A DNA stretch of 64,000 nucleotides, taken from contig NZ_JBIFFV010000003.1 of assembly GCF_043557345.1 (NCBI RefSeq), positions 1-64,000 of the forward strand, written 5' to 3'. Of the stretch, positions 25,400 to 34,480 are shown piece by piece; position 1 is the first letter of the stretch; each line of letters starts with the position of its first letter. The notes under the pieces are model-generated. The model was not told where the DNA came from. It made no database searches and worked only from the letters and a program-made list of their open reading frames with translations. This stretch comes from Sulfitobacter sp043557345 (GTDB lineage: Bacteria; Pseudomonadota; Alphaproteobacteria; Rhodobacterales; Rhodobacteraceae). Position numbers and translations under genes: made by a program.

Positions 25400-27016
25400 T
25401 TACCCCTGAACGCCGCGCAAGGCCACCCCCGCCTTGGCGAGCGCGTTCCAGATCAGCGCATCCCGGCCATATACGTCGTCGCGGTATTCGGTGTGACCAC
25501 GGGCGTTGGTGACGGCGGTGCGGTAGATCAGATGCACCGGCACCTGCTCTTCCAAGACGATCCGGGTCTCGCGTCCGCTGCGTAGCACAGTCTGAAACTC
25601 ACCTTCCGGGTCTGCTGATTGCCGGGCCAGCAGCGCATAGGCGAATTCAAACGGCTCGGCCAAACGCACGCAGCCATGGCTGAAGGCGCGCACATCGCGG
25701 TCAAACAGGCTCTTGGCCGGGGTGTCGTGCAGGTAGATGTTGTATTTGTTGGGGAACATGAACTTCACCAGACCCAAGGCATTGGTGTTGCTGGGCGGTT
25801 GGCGCATGGAAAAGGGGAAGGTACGCGCGGTGTAGCGGTTGAAGTTCACCGCGCCGCGGTTCACCTTGCGGCCCCGGCTGTCGGTGATCTCAATATGATT
25901 GACCGCATAGGGGTTGCGCTTGAGCTGCGGCAGGTATTCCCCGGTCACGATCGACCGCGGCACATACCAGCTTGGGTTCACCACCATATGCTCCATCACG
26001 TCCGAGAATTCGGGCGTTGGGCGGTCTTCGCGCGCGGCCCCCACGACCGAGCGGGTCTGGAAGGTGATCTTGCCATCGTCGATGATCTTGGCCGAAAAGT
26101 CGGGGATGTTCACAAGGATATGGCGTTTGCCGCGGTCGGTGTTGAACCAACGCTCACGCTCCAGTGCGACCATGACCGATTGCAACCGCTGCTCGACGCC
26201 GATGTTAATCTGCTTCATCGTGGCCGGACCGGCGACGCCATCGGTGTTCAGCCCATGGGCCTCTTGGAACTGGCGCACGGCTTCGGTCAGGCTGGCATCA
26301 TAGCCCACGGCGTTGGACCGTTCCAGATAACCCATGGCAATCAGGCGGTTGCGCAGCGCGATCACGTCGTTCCCGGTATCGCCCGGCTCAAGCTTGCCTG
26401 CGGGCACCAAGGGGCCCCAGCCGCCCTGCGACAGCAGCTTTTCCATCGCGATCTTCTCTTTCAGCAGCGCATTATACTCAAGGCTGCGCGGCGGCAGGGC
26501 GCGGAAATAAGCGGCGGGCGTCGATTTGGGCAGGTCTTGCAGATAGGTCTTGCGGTCACGATACGGAATTTCGCGCACGATCTGGCTGATGATCCGTTTG
26601 GGGATCAGCACACCGGTCTGCACGTCGCGGGCATAGCGCAGGAACACGCGGCTCAACTCCACCTCGGCGAATCCCCGGTCGCGCGGGGTCTTGGCCGTGC
26701 GCAGCATCTCCAACACCGCATCGGGGTTGTAGCGCGTGACCGGCAGGCCATGATCATCCGCCGTGGTGATCGCCCGCATCAGTTCCGACCGGCGCGCGCG
26801 GTGCTCTTCGGCGGCCCCGGTCCAGATGGCGGTATAATCGTTCTCGCGGTAGAAGGCCGCGATGTCATCGTCTTGGGCAGCAGCTTCGGCGACGGCTTGT
26901 TTGAAAGCGGTGACCTGCGCCGTGGCAGGCGCGGCAAGGACCAGTGCCGAAATCAACAGGGCAAATCCTGCGATGAATTTGGGCAATTGCCGTGAAAAAG
27001 TCGCGCTGAATCCCAT
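25400..27016 (-). CDS. Large L,D-transpeptidase (YcbB-like) with peptidoglycan-binding domain
   Basis: A 538-aa periplasmic enzyme expected to form 3-3 peptidoglycan cross-links. A signal peptide or anchor (about residues 8-33) is followed by a scaffold region, a PG_binding_1 domain (HGLNTDGVAGPATMKQINI), and the YkuD catalytic domain with the catalytic cysteine in FSHGCVRLAEP. The architecture and length match YcbB-type enzymes. It diverges from a DUF882 gene across a 331-base intergenic region. No partner carboxypeptidase is adjacent. Confidence 0.9.
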   Translation of the reverse strand: MGFSATFSRQLPKFIAGFALLISALVLAAPATAQVTAFKQAVAEAAAQDDDIAAFYRENDYTAIWTGAAEEHRARRSELMRAITTADDHGLPVTRYNPDAVLEMLRTAKTPRDRGFAEVELSRVFLRYARDVQTGVLIPKRIISQIVREIPYRDRKTYLQDLPKSTPAAYFRALPPRSLEYNALLKEKIAMEKLLSQGGWGPLVPAGKLEPGDTGNDVIALRNRLIAMGYLERSNAVGYDASLTEAVRQFQEAHGLNTDGVAGPATMKQINIGVEQRLQSVMVALERERWFNTDRGKRHILVNIPDFSAKIIDDGKITFQTRSVVGAAREDRPTPEFSDVMEHMVVNPSWYVPRSIVTGEYLPQLKRNPYAVNHIEITDSRGRKVNRGAVNFNRYTARTFPFSMRQPPSNTNALGLVKFMFPNKYNIYLHDTPAKSLFDRDVRAFSHGCVRLAEPFEFAYALLARQSADPEGEFQTVLRSGRETRIVLEEQVPVHLIYRTAVTNARGHTEYRDDVYGRDALIWNALAKAGVALRGVQG

Positions 27017-27347
27017 GTCGTACCCCGTGAATATACCATTGCCGCCGCGCGACCCTATTGCCTGCCCGGTTTGCCAATATTACTACGCGCAAGTCCATTC
27101 AAATTTCCGTTCGCAGGAAAAACGCGTGATGGCCTGTGCGGATTGCGCATCGGTTTCCCCAGTAAACATTGGGTTTTTTAACTCCATTGCGCAAAAACTC
27201 GCCTAAATTTGAACCACTCGGGAACCATTCCGATTCAGCCCTTGGTCAGATTTTCCCGCTATGCAATAACAATGTTGCATCTGGGGATGAGATGAATGGC
27301 CCATGTAACATCTTGGGTAACTTAGGCAGACGACGGGACAGAGACAC
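27017..27347. other. Divergent intergenic region between ldt and DUF882 genes
   Basis: This 331-base stretch is more AT-rich than its surroundings and must carry promoters for both neighbours. It contains a terminator-like hairpin on the plus strand (CCCAGT/ATTGGG followed by six Ts, 27158-27179), and the inverted repeat ATGCAA/TTGCAT around 27260. A 63-codon plus-strand frame with two CxxC pairs (27015-27206) crosses it but has no ribosome-binding site. I annotate no gene here. Confidence 0.5.
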
Positions 27348-27917
27348 ATGACAGGCAAAAGCTCCTCGGGGATGACCCGGCGCGCCCTTCTCGGCGCATT
27401 CGCAGCAACCACCGTTGCAGCAGCTCCCACCTTCTCGAACGCGGCAGGCTTTCTGCGCGGTGCAGGCGACATTCGCCGCATCCGCATGTATTCGGGCCGC
27501 ACGGGTGAGCGGCTGGACATGATCTATTGGATCGAAGGCCACTATATCAAAGACGCCTTTGCCGAGATCAACCATTTCATGCGCGACTGGCGGACCGACG
27601 ATGTCATCAACATGGACCTGCGCACCATCGACATCATGGCCGCGTCGCATAATCTGCTGGATGTGAACGAGCCCTATATGCTCCTCTCCGGCTACCGCAG
27701 CCCGAAAACCAACGCGATGCTGCGCTCCCGTTCCAGCGGTGTGGCCAAGAATTCGCTGCACCTCAAAGGTCAGGCCGCTGACCTGCGCCTCGCCTCGCGT
27801 TCGGTGCATCAGGTGGCCCGCGCGGCGATGGCTTGTCGTGGTGGCGGTGTCGGGCGCTACTCCGGTTCGAACTTCACCCATATGGACTGCGGCTCGGTGC
27901 GCAGCTGGGGCGGCTGA
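27348..27917 (+). CDS. DUF882/YcbK family M15-like peptidase, Tat-exported
   Basis: A 189-aa protein with a twin-arginine signal (MTRRALLGAFAATTVAAAP). The C-terminal M15-like fold shows zinc-ligand motifs SLHLKGQAADLR and THMDCG, as in the YcbK/MepK group of peptidoglycan endopeptidases that act on cross-links. In E. coli MepK cleaves 3-3 links made by L,D-transpeptidases, and here the gene diverges from such a transpeptidase, so the two may act as maker and breaker. This functional pairing is inference. Confidence 0.85.
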   Translation: MTGKSSSGMTRRALLGAFAATTVAAAPTFSNAAGFLRGAGDIRRIRMYSGRTGERLDMIYWIEGHYIKDAFAEINHFMRDWRTDDVINMDLRTIDIMAASHNLLDVNEPYMLLSGYRSPKTNAMLRSRSSGVAKNSLHLKGQAADLRLASRSVHQVARAAMACRGGGVGRYSGSNFTHMDCGSVRSWGG

Positions 27918-27953
27918 TCGCAGCCTCCCGGACGGCATGAGTGAATTGTTAAG

Positions 27954-27975
27954 GGCGCCTTCGGGTGCCTTTTTT
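27954..27975 (+). terminator. Terminator after the DUF882 gene
   Basis: The short stem GGCGCC/GGTGCC with a TTCG loop is followed by six Ts, 36 bases after the DUF882 stop. Confidence 0.85.
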
Positions 27976-28057
27976 GTTGTGCGATTTTGTCACCTGTGGG
28001 CTTTCGCTGGCGGTGGTACGGCTCTACGGTCGCGCCAAAGACATGCCGGGGAGAGAG

Positions 28058-29692
28058 ATGCAGGTAAAGACAGCGCGGATTGCGGTGATCGGTTTCGGGC
28101 CGCGCGGCCTTGGCGCGCTGGAGGCTCTGGCGCATCGGCTTATAGGGACAGAACGGCGGATAGAGATCGACATCTACGAGCCCGGCCCCCATCCCGGTGC
28201 GGGTCCGAACTTCGCCCCCTCGGAGCCCGCCTATTGTCTGCTCAACATCCCAAACCGCGATATCGCCATCCGTCCGCCAAAGGGGTCGCGTGTCGGACAT
28301 TTCGCCCAGTGGCAAGACCGCCCTGTCGATCCCGACAGTTTCCCCTCCCGCGCCGAGATGGGCCGCTACCTCATGGCGCGGCGGGATGATCTTTTTGCGC
28401 AGGGTTTTACGAAAACCGGTGTGACTTGCAGGGTGCTGCCCGCCTCCGTGGCCCGCATCTCACCCGCGGCTTCGGGCTGGCGTGTGCAATCCGAAAGCGG
28501 ATCGGAAGCGCGATATGACGAAGTGCTCCTCACTCTCGGGCAGCCCTCTGTCGCGCCAGACGCGCAATGGGCGGAATGGCAGGAGCACGCGGCGCGGAGC
28601 GGGGCGGAAGTCGCGCAGGCCTATCCGGCAGCAAAGCTGCGCGCGCAGGCGGCGACATGGCAGGGCAAGCAAGTCGCGATCCGGGGCTTGGGCCTGTCGA
28701 CCTATGACGTGTTGCGCGGCCTGACCATGGCACAGGGCGGGCGCTTCGATACGGCGGGCTATCATGCCTCGGGCCGGGAGCCGAGCCGTATTCTGCCCTT
28801 CTCGCTCAACGGGCATCCCCCATTTCCAAAGCCGCAGGATGCCGCTTTCGACGCGCTGTTCGACCCGACACCGGAAGAGACCGCAGGTTTCTCCCAAGCC
28901 GCTATCGCTGCGGTCAGTGCGCGGCCCGAGGCGGCGCCCTTGTTGATCTCAGACGCCCTGCTGCCCGTGGTCGTGCATATCCTCACGCCTCAGAATGTAC
29001 GGGCGGAGCAGATCGAAAACTGGTTGGACGCCGAATGGTCAGACCCCGGCGCGCAGGACCAGTCGCCGCCGCTGGAGGCGCTGCGCCACGGGATAGACCT
29101 GGCCGCCGGTGAGGTCGCGCCGAGCATTGGCTACACAGTCGGGCAAGTCTGGCGCAAATGGCAGGACGCATGGCGCGCGGCTTTCAACCCGGGCAACGCA
29201 TCGCCCCAGACGGCCAAGCGGCTGATCGACTTCGACGAAGGGTTGAAACGATATTCCTACGGCCCGCCGCTATCCTCCGCGCGGGAGCTTTTGGCCCTGA
29301 TCGACGCGGGGCTGGTCGACCTGTCCTTCGCCACCAATCCGCAGATCACGGACAGCGCGCAAGGCTGGACATTGCAGGCAGAGGGCGGCGCGGCGGAAGT
29401 TTCCGTCATCGTCGACGCGGTGTTGCCCGCACCGGAGCTTTCGGGCATCGTGGGGCCGCCTCTGCCCGATCTCATCTCTCAAGGTTTTCTGTCCCCCTTG
29501 TCCTCCGATCTGGCCGCAGCGACCGCGCCTGACGGCACGCTGCGCGGCCATGACGGGCGCCCCGTGCCGGGCCTTTGCCTGCTGGGTCGGCTCGCGCTTG
29601 GTAGTGTGACGGCGGTGGATTCCCTGCACGATTGCTTTGGTCAATCCGCCGACCGTTGGGCGCAGGGCGTGATTGACAGGCTATCGGGGTGA
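28058..29692 (+). CDS. FAD/NAD(P)-binding protein (NAD_binding_9 type)
   Basis: A cytoplasmic flavoprotein-like enzyme of about 544 aa. The N-terminus has a Rossmann motif IAVIGFGPRGLGALE. It is followed by the family segment HPGAGPNFAPSEPAYCLLNIPNRDIAIRP and a second nucleotide-binding-like region AIRGLGLSTYDVLRGL. The C-terminus contains PVPGLCLLGRLALGS. Substrate and partner are unknown. The start is chosen at MQVKTARIAV, preceded by GGGGAGAGAG; the longer frame overlaps the upstream terminator. It stands as a single gene. Confidence 0.75.
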   Translation: MQVKTARIAVIGFGPRGLGALEALAHRLIGTERRIEIDIYEPGPHPGAGPNFAPSEPAYCLLNIPNRDIAIRPPKGSRVGHFAQWQDRPVDPDSFPSRAEMGRYLMARRDDLFAQGFTKTGVTCRVLPASVARISPAASGWRVQSESGSEARYDEVLLTLGQPSVAPDAQWAEWQEHAARSGAEVAQAYPAAKLRAQAATWQGKQVAIRGLGLSTYDVLRGLTMAQGGRFDTAGYHASGREPSRILPFSLNGHPPFPKPQDAAFDALFDPTPEETAGFSQAAIAAVSARPEAAPLLISDALLPVVVHILTPQNVRAEQIENWLDAEWSDPGAQDQSPPLEALRHGIDLAAGEVAPSIGYTVGQVWRKWQDAWRAAFNPGNASPQTAKRLIDFDEGLKRYSYGPPLSSARELLALIDAGLVDLSFATNPQITDSAQGWTLQAEGGAAEVSVIVDAVLPAPELSGIVGPPLPDLISQGFLSPLSSDLAAATAPDGTLRGHDGRPVPGLCLLGRLALGSVTAVDSLHDCFGQSADRWAQGVIDRLSG

Positions 29693-29803
29693 AACGCTGC
29701 CTTATCTCTACAAGAGTTTGTGAACCTGCGCCCGCGATGGAACAGCAAGGCGCTGAAACGGTTTCCCTTTCAACACGCGATTGAAGAATAGGGGAACGAC
29801 GCA

Positions 29804-30400
29804 ATGAAGAGACGACATTTCATCACCGGTGTAGCCGCCAGCGGTGCCGCATTTGGCAGTGGCCTTGCCACACCCGCGCTGGCGCATCCGCCCAAGGAAA
29901 TGCCGAACTATGACGTGCCGCCAGACATGATGCCGCGCCAGGTGCCGATCGCGGCAGGCGCACCGCCCTATGAGATCCACGTCGATCCCGACAATTTCGC
30001 GCTCTACTGGACGCTGCCCGACAATATGGCGTGGCGTTATACCGTGGGCGTTGGCCGCCCCGGTCTCTACGAATCCGGCGAGTTCTTTGTCGGCGCCAAG
30101 AAGGAATGGCCCAGCTGGACCCCTACCCCGGATATGATCGACCGCGAGCCGGAGAAATACGAGAAATACGCCGATGGTATGGAGGGCGGCTTGGACAATC
30201 CGCTGGGGTCGCGCGCCCTTTATCTCTTTACCGAGGAGCGCGGCGACACCTTCCTGCGCATCCATGGCACCAATGACGCCTCCACTTTGGGCAAACGCGT
30301 CTCAAACGGCTGTGCTCGACTGGTGAACGATCAGATGGCCGAGCTTTATGACCGCGTGCCAATGAACACCCGCGTGGTACTCTACGAACCGATCGGCTGA
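29804..30400 (+). CDS. Small L,D-transpeptidase, Tat-exported
   Basis: A 198-aa YkuD-domain enzyme. The Tat-like signal MKRRHFITGVAASGAAFGSGLATPALA sends it to the periplasm. The catalytic region is IHGTND...RVSNGCARL, with the active cysteine in SNGCAR. Such small enzymes in Gram-negatives either cross-link peptidoglycan or attach outer-membrane proteins to it. It is the second L,D-transpeptidase within 5 kb. A strong terminator follows. Confidence 0.9.
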   Translation: MKRRHFITGVAASGAAFGSGLATPALAHPPKEMPNYDVPPDMMPRQVPIAAGAPPYEIHVDPDNFALYWTLPDNMAWRYTVGVGRPGLYESGEFFVGAKKEWPSWTPTPDMIDREPEKYEKYADGMEGGLDNPLGSRALYLFTEERGDTFLRIHGTNDASTLGKRVSNGCARLVNDQMAELYDRVPMNTRVVLYEPIG

Positions 30401-30423
30401 GTTTTCTTTCGGTCGGATCAACC

Positions 30424-30459
30424 AGCCCGGAGCGGAGAATATCCGCTTCGGGCTTTTTT
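30424..30459 (+). terminator. Terminator after the small L,D-transpeptidase gene
   Basis: The stem AGCCCGgAGCGGA/TCCGCTtCGGGCT with a GAATA loop is followed by five Ts. Confidence 0.92.
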
Positions 30460-30836
30460 GTGCCTCTCGGTCGGTCAGTAGGATTGAAACATTTCACACA
30501 GGCCAAAGAGGTTTGCCCGCGGCGGCGGCACACAGGTTTTTGCGACGGCTATGTAACAGGTCTTGAGCGCTTCTCGCCAAGCCGACCACCGCCATAACTC
30601 CCGGTCGGCGGCGCGTAGATAACACACTGATAACAGTATCTTACGGGGCGGTGGCAATTTGTTACGATCCAATCGCGCCGGGTCTCGTTCTGACACCGGG
30701 CCGTGAACCGAGTTGCTTTGTAACCGCCCCTCACCGCGCCTTAATATCATTGCATCGAACGGGCCTCCCGACCTCCCCGCCTCTCCCCAGAGCGAGAAAG
30801 CCGACGCCCTTTCCCAAACCAGAAAGGACTAGAACA
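30460..30836. other. Intergenic region without recognised gene
   Basis: 377 bases between a terminator and the small secreted-protein gene. Short open frames on both strands lack ribosome-binding sites and family features. The last bases (GAAAGGACTAGAACA) form the ribosome-binding site of the next gene. I see no convincing operator or RNA structure. Confidence 0.5.
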
Positions 30837-31127
30837 ATGAAACTCTTCATCGCAACCGCCGCCGCCACATTGATCGCTTCCGCCAGCTTAGCAGGGCAGT
30901 CGACACGCTACGAAGACCTGCGCTTGGATACGTCCGTAACGGCCGACGTCGTCCATGCCGCAGACGCCGGTGAGACCCGCCCTAATGAGCGCGCCGCCGA
31001 CCTACGCTTGGACACATTCCCGGGCGCGCGCGCGCCTGTCGCCACCCTCTCAACCAGCGGGCCCGTGGGCAGCTTGGGCGAAGGCTTCGCCTATGGGGGC
31101 TACGGCGCGGGCAATGACTCCCGCTAA
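30837..31127 (+). CDS. Small secreted hypothetical protein with repeated DLRLDT motif
   Basis: A 96-aa protein with a clear signal peptide (MKLFIATAAATLIASASLAG). The mature part of about 76 residues contains the same hexapeptide twice (EDLRLDTSVTADV and ADLRLDTFPGAR) separated by about 34 residues, then ends with a Gly-rich tail GEGFAYGGYGAGNDSR. I do not recognise a named family. GAAAGGA precedes the ATG. It is monocistronic between terminators. Confidence 0.75.
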   Translation: MKLFIATAAATLIASASLAGQSTRYEDLRLDTSVTADVVHAADAGETRPNERAADLRLDTFPGARAPVATLSTSGPVGSLGEGFAYGGYGAGNDSR

Positions 31128-31147
31128 GCTTTGACTGACTTGAGAGC

Positions 31148-31174
31148 GCCCGGCCCGAAGGGTGCCGGGCTTTT
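31148..31174 (+). terminator. Terminator after the small secreted-protein gene
   Basis: The stem GCCCGGC/GCCGGGC is followed by TTTT, 20 bases after the stop. Confidence 0.85.
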
Positions 31175-31232
31175 CTAAAAGCGGAACCGCATGGCCCGAC
31201 GGGGCAACAGTTACTCTTTGCAAAAAAGAAAG

Positions 31233-31322
31233 TGGCGGAGCGACAGGGATTCGAACCCTGGAGACGGTCTCCCGCCTACACACTTTCCAGGCGTGCGCCT
31301 TCGACCACTCGGCCACCGCTCC
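31233..31322 (-). tRNA. tRNA-Ser(GGA)
   Basis: On the minus strand a 90-nt class II tRNA includes an encoded CCA end. The acceptor stem GGAGCGG/TCGCTCC has a single G-U pair. The D-arm contains the conserved GGTCG-type loop, the anticodon loop CTGGAAAG gives anticodon GGA (31286-31288), the long variable arm GCGGGAGACCGTC is typical of serine tRNAs, and the T-arm GGTTCGAATCC is canonical. It reads UCC/UCU serine codons. No integrase or partial duplicate is nearby, so it is not used as an attachment site here. Confidence 0.97.
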
Positions 31323-31394
31323 GTTGAGGCGGGGTTTAGCTTGGGGCGGCAGTGAGTTGCAAGAGCGAATTCCCCCCAGAGAGGATAAATTTAT

Positions 31395-32117
31395 CTAACC
31401 GCCCAGATGAACATAGACCCGGCGGTTCAAACGGCCCTTTTTCTCAATCTTTCCAAGGCGAAGACCGCCAATCTCGCCGGTGCGAGCGACATGGGTGCCG
31501 CCGCAGGGCTGTAGATCAATGGGGTCTTGCGCCTCTCCGATGCGGATCAGGCGAATGTCCCCTCGTCCGCGGGGCGGGGCGACCGACATGGTTTTGACCA
31601 GTTCGGGCGCGGCGTCCAATTCGGCCTCGGTGATCCAGTCCTCGCTCACCCGCGCATCAAGGGAGACGAAGTGATTCAATGCCTCCTCCAGCTCCTCGCG
31701 GTCCTGCGGCGCATCGGGCATGTTGAAGTCGAGCCGCCCATGGGTGGCCGAAATCTGTCCGCCCGTGACCGGATGTGGAATGACGACGGACAAAAGATGC
31801 AGCGCCGTATGCACGCGCATATGCTTATGCCGACGGTCCCAGTCGAGTTCCTGTTTCACGAAAGCCCCCACCGGCGGCAAGGGACGCGGCTCTGCCGGGA
31901 CCAGCGCGATGCGCCCGCTGTCGCGGTCGCGCACCGTGGTCGCGATGGTCAGCTCTTGCTTGTCCCATGTCAGCCACCCGCTGTCGCCCGGTTGGCCACC
32001 GCCTGTGGGATAGAACAGGGAATTGTCCAAAATCACCCCACCTTCGGGCGTATGGGCCGCCACGCGGGCCGGCGCATCGCGCAAATAGGTCTCGGTCCGG
32101 TAGAGCTCGCCCGTCAT
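31395..32117 (-). CDS. Alanyl-tRNA editing protein, AlaX type
   Basis: A free-standing trans-editing hydrolase of 240 aa that deacylates mischarged Ser-tRNA(Ala), homologous to the editing domain of AlaRS. Zinc ligands are visible as HMRVHTALHLL (HxxxH) and QPCGGTHVARTGEIG (CxxxH). The N-terminal FYPTGGGQPGDSG glycine-rich motif is characteristic. The ATG overlaps the mscS stop, so it is translationally coupled to the trg-cysK operon. Confidence 0.92.
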   Translation of the reverse strand: MTGELYRTETYLRDAPARVAAHTPEGGVILDNSLFYPTGGGQPGDSGWLTWDKQELTIATTVRDRDSGRIALVPAEPRPLPPVGAFVKQELDWDRRHKHMRVHTALHLLSVVIPHPVTGGQISATHGRLDFNMPDAPQDREELEEALNHFVSLDARVSEDWITEAELDAAPELVKTMSVAPPRGRGDIRLIRIGEAQDPIDLQPCGGTHVARTGEIGGLRLGKIEKKGRLNRRVYVHLGG

Positions 32118-34480
32118 GCCTGCGGCTCCGCCTCGTCGCTGCCGTCTTGGACGCTGGCACTGGTCGCGGGCTGCAAGGTCTCAGGGTTGCGCAGCCATAG
32201 GTCGCGTTGGGCGAAGGGAATTTCGATCCCTTCCTCTTTGAAACGCGCGGCGATGGCGTGGTTGATGTCGTTTTTGACCTTCATCATCCAGTTCACGTCC
32301 CGCAGGTAGCAACGTACCTCGAACTCCAGCGCATCGGCCCCGAAGTTCAAGAACAAGACCGCGGGCGGCGGGTTGGTCAGCACGATTGGCTGCGCCTCGG
32401 CGATCTCTTGCAGGATGCCTTCGATCCGTTTGGTATCGGTGCCGTAAGCCACGCCCACGGGCACGATGAGGCGACCCACGGTATTGCCACGGGTGTAGTT
32501 GGTGACCGTGCCGCTGATCAGATCGGCGTTGGGCACGATGACATCGGTTCGATCGAATGTTTCGATCCTCGTGGAGCGCACCGAGATGTCGCGCACATAG
32601 CCCATCTGGCCGCCCACCTCGATCCAATCTCCTTCTGAGATCGGGCGTTCGATCAACAGAATGATGCCGGAGACGAAGTTCGATACCACGTTTTGCAGAC
32701 CGAAACCGATACCGACCGACAGCGCCCCGGCGACATAGGCCAGCGCGGAAAGGTCGATCCCCGCCCCGGTGATGGCGAGCAGCGCGGCGAGGAAAATACC
32801 GACATAGCCAATCCCCGAGACGATGGCATTCTGCCCCCCGATGTCCATCCGCGTCTTGGGCAGGACATTGCTGCGCAGCGCCCCTTGGATCAGACGGGTG
32901 GCGGCATAGCCGATCACGAAGATCACCGCGAAGGACAGGAAGTCGGTCGGGCGGATCCGCGTCTCACCAAAGGCGAAGCCCCGGCTGAACAGCGCCCAAA
33001 GCTCGGTCAGGTCGGTGACCCGCGCGCCCCATGCCAGCGCCATCAGGGGGAGCGACAGCAACAACAAGATGAGGCCAAAGAAAACCGGCATCAGCGCGTC
33101 CCGCGCCTGCACCCCCTGCCCGGTCATGGCGCCGTAGACATCGGCCAAGAAGCGTTGCAGCGTCATCACAAGCCCCAGAAGCACCAGCGTCGTGACATAG
33201 GGCGGCAGCAGCGAGACGGCGGCGTTGTAATAGCCGCTGACCAGCAGCAGTGGGGCTACCACGGCCACGATCATTGCGCCCAGGCCCAGCCCGCGCACGA
33301 CGCGGTTCAGGGTCGAGGTCCGCGGCTCTTCGGCGGCGGAGACGTCCTCCGTCACCGGATCGCTGTAACCGTGCAGAATTTTCCCGATGCGGAACAGGGC
33401 AAAGGCACTCAGCAGCATCACCGGCAGGCGCAGCACGGCCTCGGTGGTTTCCGCCGGGTCTTGGCCGTCGAAGATGGCGGTGACGATCGCGCCCAGTATG
33501 ACGGTGACGGTGATGATGCTGACGTAGAAACGGACCGCTTTGCGCTCAGCCGCTGGCAGCAGGATCAGCGCCTCGTCATCATCGCGCGAGAACACTCGTT
33601 CGGCGACCCAGCGAACGCCCAGCATCGCGCCGCCGATCACCGGGATCAGTTGCACCAGAGCCGAGCCGCGCGGGCCGAGCCAATCGGTCGCCAAAACGGC
33701 CATGGCCAGCAAGACCAAACCGACCGTGGGCAGGATGATCCGCAGCAGCGACACGACAAAGCGCCAGATCCCAAAACCACGCGCGCCGAATTGCTGCAGC
33801 CGCCCCACGATCGCAGTCGACCAATGTTGCCCGCGGAGGATCAGCACCAAGCCCAGAATGGTGAGGGCCAAAACCGCAGGCAGGGAGGAACGCAGGCTGC
33901 GCCGCGCCGTGTCGGCATCGTCAGGCGCCTCGGCGGCGATCTCACCCGCCGCTGTCGCCAGATCGTCAATCGCGGTGCGCCAATGGACGGGGTTGAGCGG
34001 CGTGGGCACCACCTCCATCAACTGCTCGGTCTGGCGTTCGCGCAGAGCCACGTCGATCTGCCCGATCAGCGCATCGGCGCGCAGATATGCTGCCTCCGCC
34101 CGTTGGACCGGGGTCAGCAGGGTGTTGAGCTGTCGGTTCAACTCTTCACGGTTGGCAGCGACTTCGGGAGATTCCGGCTCGGCCCCCTCGCCCTCGGGCG
34201 GGGTTCCAAGCGCGGCCAATTGTTCGCGCAGGGCGGTGATCCGCGCGGCATTGAGGTTGCGCGCCGCGTCGAACTGGGCGCGGTAGTCTACCAGCCGGGC
34301 GCGCTGCACCTCCAGCATGGTTTCCGTGGTGCCGGGGGCGTCCACCGCCTCTTCAGCCGAAGAGGCGACGGTTTCCCATTGGTCGAAATCCGGCAGAACC
34401 GGTTCCTGTGCGACAGCAGCGCCGGTCAGCCAGACCAGCAACGCGGTGAGGCCAAGGGCGAAGCGGAGCATTTGGGTCAT
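32114..34480 (-). CDS. MscS-family mechanosensitive channel with DUF3772 N-terminus
   Basis: A 788-aa inner-membrane protein. After a signal peptide comes a large periplasmic DUF3772-type region (about residues 30-200) with coiled-coil potential, then about ten membrane segments, then the MscS pore and beta domain (GIGFGLQNVVSNFVSGIILLIERPISEGDWI) and the cytosolic C-domain. It should release osmolytes on hypo-osmotic shock. Both ends overlap neighbours by 4 bases (cysK upstream, alaX downstream). Confidence 0.9.
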   Translation of the reverse strand: MTQMLRFALGLTALLVWLTGAAVAQEPVLPDFDQWETVASSAEEAVDAPGTTETMLEVQRARLVDYRAQFDAARNLNAARITALREQLAALGTPPEGEGAEPESPEVAANREELNRQLNTLLTPVQRAEAAYLRADALIGQIDVALRERQTEQLMEVVPTPLNPVHWRTAIDDLATAAGEIAAEAPDDADTARRSLRSSLPAVLALTILGLVLILRGQHWSTAIVGRLQQFGARGFGIWRFVVSLLRIILPTVGLVLLAMAVLATDWLGPRGSALVQLIPVIGGAMLGVRWVAERVFSRDDDEALILLPAAERKAVRFYVSIITVTVILGAIVTAIFDGQDPAETTEAVLRLPVMLLSAFALFRIGKILHGYSDPVTEDVSAAEEPRTSTLNRVVRGLGLGAMIVAVVAPLLLVSGYYNAAVSLLPPYVTTLVLLGLVMTLQRFLADVYGAMTGQGVQARDALMPVFFGLILLLLSLPLMALAWGARVTDLTELWALFSRGFAFGETRIRPTDFLSFAVIFVIGYAATRLIQGALRSNVLPKTRMDIGGQNAIVSGIGYVGIFLAALLAITGAGIDLSALAYVAGALSVGIGFGLQNVVSNFVSGIILLIERPISEGDWIEVGGQMGYVRDISVRSTRIETFDRTDVIVPNADLISGTVTNYTRGNTVGRLIVPVGVAYGTDTKRIEGILQEIAEAQPIVLTNPPPAVLFLNFGADALEFEVRCYLRDVNWMMKVKNDINHAIAARFKEEGIEIPFAQRDLWLRNPETLQPATSASVQDGSDEAEPQA

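Noticed and set aside
31233..31322. tRNA-Ser as a possible integration site
   Set aside because: No integrase, no partial tRNA duplicate and normal housekeeping genes on both sides.
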